Shown here in pieces: positions 41,501-52,514 of a stretch of DNA of 64,000 nt. A program made the position numbers and the translations under genes. Where the stretch lies: positions 2,452,441 to 2,516,440 of the forward strand of contig NC_031471.1 of the NCBI RefSeq assembly GCF_000006565.2, in the 5' to 3' direction. A model generated the notes under the pieces. That model ran no database searches. It worked only from the letters and a program-made list of their open reading frames with translations, and had not been told where the DNA came from. The number at the start of each line of letters is the position of its first letter. Positions within the stretch are counted from its first letter, which is position 1. The stretch is from Toxoplasma gondii ME49. Taxonomy: Eukaryota; Apicomplexa; Conoidasida; Eucoccidiorida; Sarcocystidae.

Positions 41501-44500
41501 CACTTGGAAAATCTCGCCCTGCTTCCGCTTCTTCGGTTTTCTTCTATCCATCCCCTCGTCGCGGACGTCACGATGGATGGACGCCCTGACCTCATTGCGC
41601 AGGCGCCCCTCTTCCGGTCTCCGTCTCCTCTCGCGTCTTCTGCGCCTCCTTTTCCTTCTCCCCGACCTCGCCGATTCGCGTGGATCGCCGCTTCGCGCGC
41701 GGAAGCAGCAGTTGCCAAAGCTTCTTCAGGGAATCGCTCGGACGCGACGCACTCGGCGAAACGCGGGAGCGAGGAGACAGCCCCAGAAGGACGGAGGCAC
41801 GCCGCGGCGGCCGGAGAGTTCGCGACAGGCGCAAAAACGAGGAGAGAACGAGAAGGAGAAGAAGGAGAAGAAGGAGAAGGGATGGAGGAGAAGAGCGAAA
41901 GTGAAAGGCGCAGAGGCGCACAGGAAGAAGCGCCCTTCCAGCCTGTGCTGTGGCAGAACTTGGACAAGTGGATAGCGAACGCGGGAGAAGCCGAGGAAAA
42001 ACAGCTCCTCGGGAAGATTGTCTCTCCACACAGTAGTGCTTTTCTGGATCTCGACGGCGACTGTCGACCCGACCTTGTCTTCGTAAGTAGAAACGCGCGT
42101 TGATGTCGATTCGAACGTGTGACTTCTCATGGCTCTCCCTCACTGGAGATGGTGCTGTCTCCCCTCGCAGTGGTTTCTCCATTGGCGCCGGTTCCGTTTT
42201 TTCTCGTTTGAGAGGCAGCGCGAGACCGTCCGCAGGGCTGCCGAAACTCCGTCGTTTCCTTCCGAACTCTGCAACGGCTCTCTCGACAGTGTCGGACTGG
42301 CGTCCTTCGCTTCCACGCGCGTCTGCTGTCTGCCAGAGGGACCGAGGCACGGTTGCGTGGAGCTCCTCCGCTCACTCGATTCTTCGGCCTCAGCGAGCAC
42401 TGCACGCGTCTGAAACCGCGCGTCTGGTTTCTCTCCGGATGCCTGTGTCCTCTCAGCAAGTCGAGCTGCCGTCGCCGCCCTCGGCTTCTTCGCTGTCGCC
42501 ACCCACTTCGTCCTCGGGGGTCTCTTCTTCTCCTGCTCCTTCGCCTTCCGCCTCTCCATCTGCTTCCTCTCAGTACCTGGAGATCTGGGTCAGTCGCTTC
42601 GATGCGCAGGAGGCTCAAGCGCGGTACACGATTGCTCACGATGCCGCGTTCATCGCCTTGCCGCCCAACGTCCGGCAGCTCTCCTTTGCAGACTTCAATG
42701 CCGACGGTGAGAAAAGGACAGGAGACGGCGACCGGGAAAGACGCAGGCGAAAACGAATTGGGGGCGCAGGGAGGCCGGAGGCGATCGCGTGTCTGAGGAA
42801 GCGCGGGCGACGCCGCAAGAAGCAAGTGCCTGTCTCCCTTCGTGTATGGGGACGCTCAGACGCAAGTCAACGGAAAGAATCAACGGAAAGAACAGAGCAA
42901 CTGCTTTTGCGTTGCGTCGTCGTTTTCAGGGACGCTCGACCTCGTTATGCCGACCTGTGTGCCTTCGCCTGAATGCAATGGGTGCTGCGTCGAGGCAGAT
43001 CGAATCCTCTTTGCGCGTAAGTCGAGAAATCTTAAAAGTACAATTCGTCGGTGGGTTGGCCTCGCCAAGATGCGTCTCCGCATGCGGCCGATTTACATGC
43101 ACAGCGAGTTCTGTACAGACAAAATTTCACAATCCATATGCCCGTAAGTCTTTCTCTGCTTCGCGGGCTCTCTACGCCAGACGCTGTCCTGCAGGCTCAA
43201 GGGAGGTCAACGTTTATGAAATCTCCGCGATCGCAGGAGTCGCCTTTCCCTCACAGAATATTCGGACTTTTGATTGTGCCGCGCCATGCAGATCGATGTG
43301 TGTGTGTCTGCGCGCGCGCGCCTCGATGGGCGTTTCCATACGTCGGTCGCTGCCGGCCTCGCTATCGGGGTCGATGTTTTCTATCTGTGAGGATCGACGC
43401 ATGTGCGTGCATCGAGGTCGAGGCAGACAGTGGTGTGTGTGTTTGTGACAGGATGTGGATATTCAGATAGCTCATGCGGCGCGCGCGTCGGAGGAGCTGC
43501 ATGTGCATCTGTTAGTCTGCATCTCTGTGTATCTCAGGGGCGACAGATTTGACTGTATGTCGACGTCGAAAGATGAACATGTTTTCCTTGTTTGTGTTGT
43601 TGTTGGCTGCCGAGTCTTCGCTGTGTGTCCGCAGCTTTTCGCGGCTGGACACTGGTAGAGTTAACTGAAGCAAAGAGTGCATGGTTGAACTGCGTAGATG
43701 TCACGACGTTACGACTTTTTGCGGTGCAACGCGACTGAGAAGGTGCTTTTCCACTTTTTGCTTCGTTTTTCCACTTTTTCAGCAAACAAACAACCTGGGC
43801 TGTGCCCGTCACTTTGGAGCTTCAGCAGTCCGAGCCGCGCGCCCTGCAGAGCGGCGAACGCCCTCTGCAGTTTACCTGACTATTTCTCCATTCCGTCAAT
43901 GAACGAAGGTTCGTCGCCATCGCGTTTCGTCTCCTGTTCGTTTTCTGCATCCTGCGGCGCCCAACTGGTGGAGGCCTTGCCGCTCGGGGAATCCGCGGTA
44001 CCCTTTGCTCTTCCTTGTGTGTCTGTGTGTGCATCTGCAGCAGCGGTCTGTTCACTGAGCAGTTGGAATCGTGAGGGGGCGTTTGCGTGGACAGTCAAGA
44101 TACTTCTTGTCGCACCGACTAGTGGGCAGCAGAACGATTTTCTTGAAAGAAGGCGACTGACAGACTTGCTTTCCAGTGTGTGTATGTTTGCGTTTTTTCC
44201 TTCGTATTTCCCGCTTGTTTTCAGCTCCTGGAGAGTTCACTGTGACCAACATTGACAGCGACCCCCGCGTCCATTTCTACGGTGACCAAGATCACCCCCC
44301 CACTCTGCGGGTGAGAAAAACTGACGTTCCTCCAGAGCAGGGGAAGAGGAAACAGGGAAGCAAGTGACATAACAATGAGGGAAATATATTTTTGGCACAC
44401 ACGCTGTCCCCACGCTTTCGCGTTGTTTCGAGCTTTTTTTTCACCGTGAACTCCACCTCCCGAAGATACACGCATGCACATACGCCAGCGGTCTGAAACA

Positions 44501-47500
44501 CAGGTTTGCGTTCCGGGCGTCCTCGTCCTCTGTCCGCCGGCGGTTCTCTTGGTGGAGCTTCCCACTGTGCTCTACGAAACGGTCCGATCTTTCCTGCACT
44601 TACACGGCTGCATAGATGCCGGATGTAGCTCTCTGTTTTTGTACTCCAGCCCCTACAAATGCACACACCTCGATGCACATTTCTACGACTGCGAGCGGTG
44701 CCTGCCTCGCTTATTTTCTTCTGTGCCAGGTTGGAGACTGGAATGGAGACGGATATCCGGACCTCGCGTTCATTGCAGTCCGCAACGGAGGCTACAGAAC
44801 CGCCCGACTCTACCATAATGTACCAGCCGAGGTACCATACGTAAACGCTGGAATCGACCTCGGTGTTGCTCGCACCAGCCGTGGGCAGGGCGCCGGTGTG
44901 CATGTGTGTTGACGTTCAAGGGATGGGGATGATGCAGGTCGCTAGATTACATGTTGATGGCTAAATCAAGAGATATCTAGTTTGCGTAGAACCGAGTGCC
45001 GAGTGCCAGGTAACCCAGATCCATCTGTCTCTGAAGACGTAAGCATGCAAGGATGCACGCGCATCAGATTCCAGGCTGGAGGCTTCGGTCTCTGTGTGTG
45101 TGTGTCTGTGTCTGTTTTCGCTTTTGTGAACGAAGAAAGGATGAGTAAACCGTTTCTGCGGCAGCGGATGAGGCGCGACGTGTGTCGTGAAGGAGGACGA
45201 AATGTTTGTTCGGCTCTGCGTATAAATGTGGAGTTTTTCCTGGGCACCTTCACTGCTGTGGATTCCATTCTTGGCAACTGTGAACGAGTGGATCTCGCGA
45301 GTGTGCGTTCTTCAACCAGGGAAAAGGCGACGCGTCTCTCCGGACCTTCGAACTCGCACATGACATCACCCCTGAAGAGGGAGGCGACGGTGTGTCTCTG
45401 CTGTTCGACCAAGTAGCGTTCTTCGACCTTTTCGAAGACGTACGTTCTGTTGAGGCAGGAGAAGTGGAAGTCGCGCGAAAGAAAGGGTGGGAAGGAAACA
45501 GAACGAGAAAGAGAGGAGGTAGAGCGAAGTAAAGAAGAAAGGTGCATACGTCGCTCTTGGAGAAACAGGGCCAGGGAAGGACGGTGTGAAGTGTCAGAAA
45601 TGGACAGAAGCGGGAGAAGTGGAGCGTCTCTCGTTCTTCCATCTCGATGTATGTGCCAGAGAAAAAACTCGGAGGCGCGAGACCACAACTGGAAACCGAG
45701 GAGAAGCTGACACCGTGTTCGCTTCTGAGTGGCGTCTGCGTTGGTATGGAGACCGGGAGTTCGTCTTTTGACGCTGGACCGGCGTCTCTCGTGAATTCAT
45801 GCTGTCCCCTCTTTGCGACTGTCTTTGCGGCCGCAGACGAGCTCCAGGAGAGCAAAGACATGAGGTTTTTTATGCACATTCCAGTCTTGACAGTTCCTGA
45901 ACTGTTGTGGCATTTGCGTTTTTCGTCTTTCACAATTTTTGTTCAACAGAGCTTGCACGTATTTCTTCTCAGGGCAGTCTTGACGTCTTTTGCATGGGGC
46001 AGCCTGAGCCTCCCTCGACATCTTCGTCGCCCTTCACCAGCAGCCGAGCTTTTCTACGGACTCTGGACAGCGATTCACGATTCCTCAAAGTCACCGCACT
46101 CAGCGGTGAGCTCGTGGTTCAAGTCGTTTCTCCTCAAACAGCGTCGTTTTTGTCACTCAGGGAACTGCACATCTGTCGACTTGTAAAAACTCGGGCAGAG
46201 ACGTCTCGTCTGTTCACAGCGTACATTTCTGCATTCGCTTGTGGAGGCGACCCCGGACTCCTTGTCGTCGGTCAGTGCAGCTGTACTCTGTGTATGTGCA
46301 TGCGTATCTCGATTTCGATGTTCACTTTGCTTCTCTTTGTGGGGACGAAGCTGCGAACAAAGGCAGGGACATGCAAACTCGAAAACGAACGTGGAGGTCT
46401 CTGAGTGTGTTTGCTACGTGGGTCGCTCTAAGGCCGCAGTTTGCGAGGTGGTGAGAGCCGCCGTGTAGACGTTTCTGTTCTCCCTCGTCTTTCTTTCAAC
46501 CTGTGTTTCAAGCCGACAGTGGACGCAGCGGATGCAGCGGCCGCAGTGGCGGGAGAAGCAGCGAGGCGCTGTGGCGCAGTGTGTTTGCATTCCCCGAGAG
46601 CAAGGCGGAAGCCGGCGGTGAGGGTCGAGGAGACGAACGGACCAGTGCGTCCGTTCTGCAGATGGCTGTTCAGCACAGCCTGCCTCCCTCTGGCGTCGCA
46701 TCTCACGGTAGGCAGAACTCCACAGGAGAAGAAAAGACAGAAAAAGGCGAAGCATGCGGAAGGGAGGAGGTCGAGGCGCCGGAGCAGCGAGGGGGTGACA
46801 GGGGAGACGAAAAAGAAGGCGCGAAAAGAGACAGGGGAGAGAGCAGATCGCAGGGACATCGAGACGCGTGGACCGGAGGCAACAGCAGAGTGGGAAGGCA
46901 CGAAAGCGCGGCGTTCGTCGGCGTCACACAACGGGAGATAACCGGTCAAGGAAGTCAACAAGCAGGGATACTGAGAGTGGAAGGAAGAGAAAGCAGGCGC
47001 ACAGGCGTCAGATTCAGGGAGTGAGAGAAACTGAGGACGGAAGAGAAGAACAGACAGAACACAGGAAGACGAAGGAGATGAACGTGAAGAGGGAGAAGAG
47101 GAGAAAGAAGATGAGGTAGAGGAGAAAGAAGATGAGATAGAGGAGGCAGATGAAGTAGAGGAAGTCGAGGAAGAACTGAGACGAGAACTGGACACAGATG
47201 CAGAAAGGAGAGCCAGAGAGAACAAGAGAAAGAACAACAGAGCAAACGTGAGAAGAAGCGAACAACTATGGAAGAGAACGAGGAAAGGCAGCCGAACAGG
47301 AGAAGGAAGGAACAAGAGGAGGAAACCGAGAGAGAAGCCGGAAAGGAAGGCGGACGTGAGGCGGCACCAGCAACTGACAAAGGGGACCAAGAAAGAGGAG
47401 GACTGGGCCAGGGAGGCATATGGCAGAAGAGGGAGAACAAGACGGGGAAGGGGAAGGCGACCGGGGATAGAGAGGCAGGAAGAAGGTCGTTGGCAGAGGA

Positions 47501-50128
47501 AAGGCGACAAGGTTCGAGCGGGGAAGGAATACGGAGAAGGACGAGGGAGAGTGATTAAGAAGGAGTGCAAGCGATAGAGTCAGGAAAAAGAACTGAAGCA
47601 AGAGAAGACGGAAGGGGGAACAAAACAGGGGTGGCAACAGAAGAAGGACAAGAGAGCGAACCAGAGCGAGGACAAAGCAAGGAATAAAACGTTGAAGAGG
47701 AGTCACATAGAAACGAGGGTCTCTGGAAATTGAGTTTTTTGGTCTGAACAGTGCGTGAACCCTTAGTCGTTTCTCTTCTCTGAAGATGGTTTGCAAGCGG
47801 ATGTCTTCGCAGTTCCGATTCAGATTCAGACTCGCAACTTTTTGCCGTGGACGTCGTTTTGCGTCTTTCCTCTTTCTCCTGTCGGCCTGGGTTCCGTTCG
47901 TGTGGTGTCTAAGGTTTTGTATTGCTTGAGGAACTGAAACGACTCGGATGTCCCTTGTTGCCGATCAGGTCCTGCGTTCAAGCTCACAGTTACCGATTTG
48001 AATGGAGTGAAGACGCCTCGTACAGGTCAGTGTGTTCATCACTTTTTTGTCATCGTTTCGTTTTTTTCGACTGTTGACGTTTCGCTTCCTGCGTTCCTCG
48101 AGGAATGTATGAGGTGATTTTGAGGCCTTCTCAAAAAAGGGAGCTCTCTTTCGTGTATACGCGTTTCTCTTAACAAGCATGTGTACACGCATGAGCATCC
48201 TTTGTCCGTACAGGAAGGTGCATTCACCATTCGTCGTCACATTTCATCGGTCGCCTTCCATGCAGGAGTTGAGAAAGATGTCAATTCGATATTCAGGCCG
48301 TCCATTTTCACTGACGATCTCTTGTGTGAAGGGCGCCTGTGTCTGTGTGCTTTGTTTTCTTTTGTGAGCGTACGGGTGGCTCGCATGTTCGCACGTTTCT
48401 TGTGTGTTTTGCTGTGCGTCTTTTTCTTTCCGCGTTTCTGCGCAGCAACTCAGCTCAGCCAGTCCGCCCACTCTCCACTTCAGCTTCCTTACGCGCTTTT
48501 CGGTCTCGGAAGAACGAACAACTACATAGAAGAATTCTATCTCGGCATGCCTATATCGGCGCAGGTACGCGACAACGACTGTCAAAACGCGACGCCGCGC
48601 GGTTACACACATCTCTTGCCATGGAAAAGTGACCTTCCTTCATATGTATATATTATATATACATTTATATATATATATATATATTATATAATGAAGATAT
48701 GTATAGTATATATATATATATATTTATATGCGCGTACGCACGGAAGCTCCACACATTCGTACTGACGCGCTCATGCGTACGACTGCGTGAAAGGCGGCCA
48801 GAGGTGGAGTGCTCCAGTTTCCTTGCTGGAGGGTGGATCTCTCGGCCGAGTCTCCAGAAAAAACTCGTAGCGCTCTGAACAGGTCAGCAAGGACGGGAAC
48901 GAGCGCGCGAGCGCGCCAGGGGGGTTGTCTGTTTCCTTCTTCTACTTCTTCTACGCTCTGTAAGTGAACAGCGCGAGGCCTCGCAGGATGCATGCGCGCT
49001 TCTGTAAATCTGCGTGTGCTTGCGGGCCACTGTCGGCTTTCCTGGGGTGCGTCGCTGGATTTGTGTGGCGTCCAGGTTTGCCACAATATGTGGATCTCCT
49101 TGATTCCCAACTCGCAAGTTCTTGTCGCGCCTTCGCCGCTCTACTGCCCCAAAGCTTGGCAGCTGGACCTTTCCGTCAATCCTTCGAAGCATGTCTTCTA
49201 CATCCTCATCGTAAGTCAGCCAGAAAGCAGTCGCTCTTCCTCTGCGGCCACCCGTCAATCGTCGTCAATCGACAGCCAGGCACAAGTCCAGGTTTGTCTT
49301 CGGATCCACATGTATATATATATATATATATGGATAGATAGATGGATAGATAGAGAGAAATCTGCAGAAAAATTAGAGATATGTACATGTGGGCATCGTT
49401 ATTTATAGCACGATATCGACATGTGTCTAGGTATTGCAACTCTCCATGTGAAGCTAGCGTACACGCTCATCAGCAGTATGCGTAGACGTATGTTACACAT
49501 GCGCGTAGCCAGACCATAGAGAATAGCGAGACGGGGCTGCAGTTCACGAACATGTATAGACGTAGATGCAGCGACCTATTTTCTGATGGAAATGCGAGGA
49601 TTCTTTTGATGCAGACGACCCTCATCTGTCTGATTGTCGTGGCGATAATAATTTTCATTCTCGACCGCCGAGAAAAGGTAGGCTCGAACGCTCGGCACAT
49701 GAAGTAGCAACAGACTCTTTCGCCCAGAATGGCACATCCCTCTCAGTCTCTTTGTTTTTACGTGTGTGCCTGCACTGTTTCTTTGAAGTTCACTTCCTTT
49801 CTCGTCGTAAGAATCATTACAAAGTACCACAAGCGTCTGTCTGCCGACGCCTTTGTCTCGGCTTGCCCTTATTAACTCTTCTTTGCTGTCTCTCTTTGCA
49901 TGTCTGTGTAACCTTTTCCGGTCTATGTACGTAGCATCTGCTTTCATGTTATTTCCGTAAGCGACTCCTGAGAGGATAGCAAAAACCACAGAGGGGAGAA
50001 CTCGTGACGCTTGGCTCCCTGTGTTTTCAGTGTGCCTTGACAAGTCTGTTGTTCTTCTGCGTCTTCGTCCGCAGGCCGAGGACTCTGAGCTTCAGCGCGG
50101 TTTCCGAAGTCACTTCATCATCAACTGA
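38573..50128 (+). CDS. T-cell immunomodulatory protein / ITFG1 (LINKIN) homologue with FG-GAP repeats
   Basis: Exons: 38573-42082, 42574-42706, 42930-43016, 44225-44310, 44730-44831, 45302-45439, 45973-46105, 46513-46707, 47969-48025, 48446-48564, 49076-49210, 49615-49677, 50075-50128; 4812 nt, 1603 residues, every junction in phase. Residues 1-212 are a Ser/Pro/Ala-rich N-terminus; about 213-236 is a hydrophobic signal-anchor. Calcium-binding FG-GAP blocks: [10 protein letters not shown] (504), [10 protein letters not shown] (587), [10 protein letters not shown] (998), [10 protein letters not shown] (1159), [20 protein letters not shown] (1275) and FEDGSLDV. The C-terminal third matches ITFG1 closely ([44 protein letters not shown]), then a membrane helix in exon 12 and a short tail. 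Family members are membrane beta-propeller proteins. The region between blocks 2 and 3 is a Glu/Arg-rich insertion of about 400 residues. ATG 38750 is an alternative start; exon 2 could begin at 42457. Confidence 0.88.
46728..47700 (+). repeat. ~1 kb polypurine tract in intron 8 of the ITFG1-like gene
   Basis: Within the intron 46708-47968 the coding strand is overwhelmingly A and G (GGAGAAG, AGAGGAG and GAAGAAG words without a fixed unit). This produces long open frames on both strands that are compositional artefacts. Such tracts can form triplex or R-loop structures; no function is shown here. Confidence 0.85.
48648..48729. repeat. (TA)n-rich microsatellite in intron 10 of the ITFG1-like gene
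   Basis: Several TA runs interrupted by short A/T words inside the intron 48565-49075. Confidence 0.85.
49311..49356. repeat. compound (TA)n/(GATA)n microsatellite in intron 11
   Basis: TA repeat followed by GATA/GATG units inside the intron 49211-49614 of the ITFG1-like gene. Confidence 0.85.
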
Positions 50129-52131
50129 AAGAAGTCAACCAGCGAGTCGAATCGTTGTTTTTGAGCGTTCCTTGTTACCTTTGCCCCCTCGGTTTTCTTC
50201 CGTTATCATCTCTCTCTCCCCGCTTCTTCGTCTCCCCTCCGCTCTGGTCGTTTCTACTCCTCTCTATCTATATTCTCCTGATCGAACTCGCACTTCACCT
50301 TTCTCCCGTTTGCTTCTAGCTGCTCTTCTTCCACTCTTTTCTCTCGTCTGTTTTTGTCTCCTCTCCCTCTCTCCGGTCTTCTGCTTTCCCCTGTTTTCCC
50401 CTCCTTCCGTTGCCTTCCCTGTCCGCTCGGAAGCCACAGGCAAGGGAACATGCTTCCTCCTGTGCGTGGAAGCAGCGGATTCTCCGCTCCTGTGCTTGTC
50501 TGTCTGTTTAGACATAACGCGAGTTGCATGGGTGTCATGCATGTCCTGTGTGACCACCGTGTGTTGATTCCACGGAATGTTCTCGTGGGGGCGCCGCGCA
50601 TCGTGTGGAGTCGACTTCGGCGCAAATGCGCCTGTAGAAGAATTCCCTGGACGACTTTGCCGGCGCTGTGCAGAGGGAAAACCGTGTGGTGTGGACTGAA
50701 GTTCCGTACTGAGAATCAGTGCATGTTCCTCTCTTTTGAAAAGAAAACGTTCTCCACCAAGGGCATATGACCCGGAGCCCCTGCGCGTCTCTGCTGCATG
50801 CAGCCGACTCCGGAATTACTCCCGTTTATGTTTATAACATGCCTTGCTGGCACAACTCCCCTAAACGAATACAGGGTGCGCAGTGCCCGTTAGGAAAGGA
50901 GAGAAAAGCGACCAGCGCCTACCTGCTTCAGTCTTTAGATGTCGCCGCAGCTTCACCTCGACATGGCACCCACCTAGACATATGTTTGGTGCAACTCTAC
51001 CGACACAAACATCCGCCTTCCTCTACGTAGAGGCATGCGGTCTCATTACACGTGTGAAGCACCGGTATCTGTGCACATCCGTTCACATACGTAACGTCGC
51101 GCATGCATGTATATTTATTTATATATGTGTGTGTGTGTGCATGCTGCCTATCTTTTGGGTTCACACGCATCTCTTGGTAGACATCCTTGTTGTTCTTCCT
51201 GGAGTGTCGTTTCTGGAGACTGGCCGTTCACTGGCTTTTCTCTCCCGTGTGTTTTCACTTCCTGTGATCTTTTTTTCAAAGCGGGCCTCTCTCATCATCG
51301 CTCTTCTGCCTTTTCAACTTCAGCCGCGTTCCACGTCCCCTCGCTTTCTCCTCCGTTGTCGTCTCCGAGGCTAGAGAGAATAAAAATGCTGCATGCATGC
51401 TGTGTCCGTCGGTGGCACTCCGGTGCGCCTCCTGCACCATCGAGTGAATACGGGGAGAGAAAAAGCGAAATTTCACCTGAGCTTCGCTCTCGTGTGGCAG
51501 GCCTCTATGCACACAACTCACCATTTGTATAAATTTGTACTTGCACGGAAATGATAAATATAGTGCATGCCGATGTCTGTGGTCCCCGACGAATGCAGAA
51601 GCATAGGTAACCATGTACAGAGATACGTGCGCCAGTCCAGATACACGAAGCAGTTGCGAATAAATGTCTACAGGCGGAGCTCCTGAGACAGAGTTACTCG
51701 CGAAGAGGAAAAAAAGAAGAGAATACGTTTACAAAGATCGGAAGGGAATGCCCGAGGTCAAGGAAGCAACAAGTCGTGACAACTGATCGTAAAAAGTGGA
51801 TGGGAAAATCCAAATCCAAATAGACTCGTGAGTGTACATCCGATCAGAGATATAGATTGGTGTCTACCAGGCGGCCCTTGGGGCTGCGATTCTTCTCACA
51901 GCAGAAATGAGCAAATGCCTGTCAATGAGGGAGTCGCCTCCAGAAACAAAGACCAAGAAATTGTAAGTACCACACTATTTGTCTCATCCAAAAACAGAAA
52001 ACGCATTGACATGTATTTATCCTTGGGCTAACACAGACGCACGGAAGCGCCGAACTAGGCACTGTCGTGTACGTGAATGTGTATTCGATTGTTCTGCATG
52101 CAGACCTATATATATATAGATATAGATATAC

Positions 52132-52168
<37 letters not shown>

Positions 52169-52514
52169 TGGATATGCACAAGAAGCTTGGAACCTAAAGA
52201 AATGAAGATTCACATGTGTTTCCGTATGACACAGACTGTAGTGATGCAGACGTTCGCTGAGTCTGTACATTTGCATAATCTACATAGTATCGTTTGTCAG
52301 CCTCTACGGCAGTAGCTACGTCAATAAAGAAAGCATGCGTTGACAAGACTGGGTTGCAGAAGCAGCGAGCCGTTCTTGGATGGAGAAACTCTGCACCGGC
52401 CAGGCAAGCGACTGTCCCCAACTGAAGCCCATATATGCAAAGAACGAAGAACTTCGCGGAAGAGAGATACGAGGAGACAATGGAGAAAAAAGGCAGACAG
52501 CAAGGCGCAACGAT
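50129..52514. other. convergent 3' intergenic region
   Basis: Lies between the stop codons of the ITFG1-like gene (+) and the coiled-coil gene (-), so it holds both 3' UTRs. It begins pyrimidine-rich (50190-50420) and contains a TA microsatellite at 52106-52175. No coding exon was found. Confidence 0.55.
52106..52175. repeat. (TA)n microsatellite
   Basis: Long interrupted TA/GATA repeat between two convergent genes. Confidence 0.9.

Noticed and set aside
46428..47570. 380-codon minus-strand open frame
   Set aside because: It is the complement of the polypurine intron of the ITFG1-like gene; the peptide is only Ser/Leu/Phe/Pro low complexity.
49311..49356. Regular short repeats considered as a CRISPR-like array
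   Set aside because: Simple TA/GATA microsatellite without spacers, in a eukaryotic intron.
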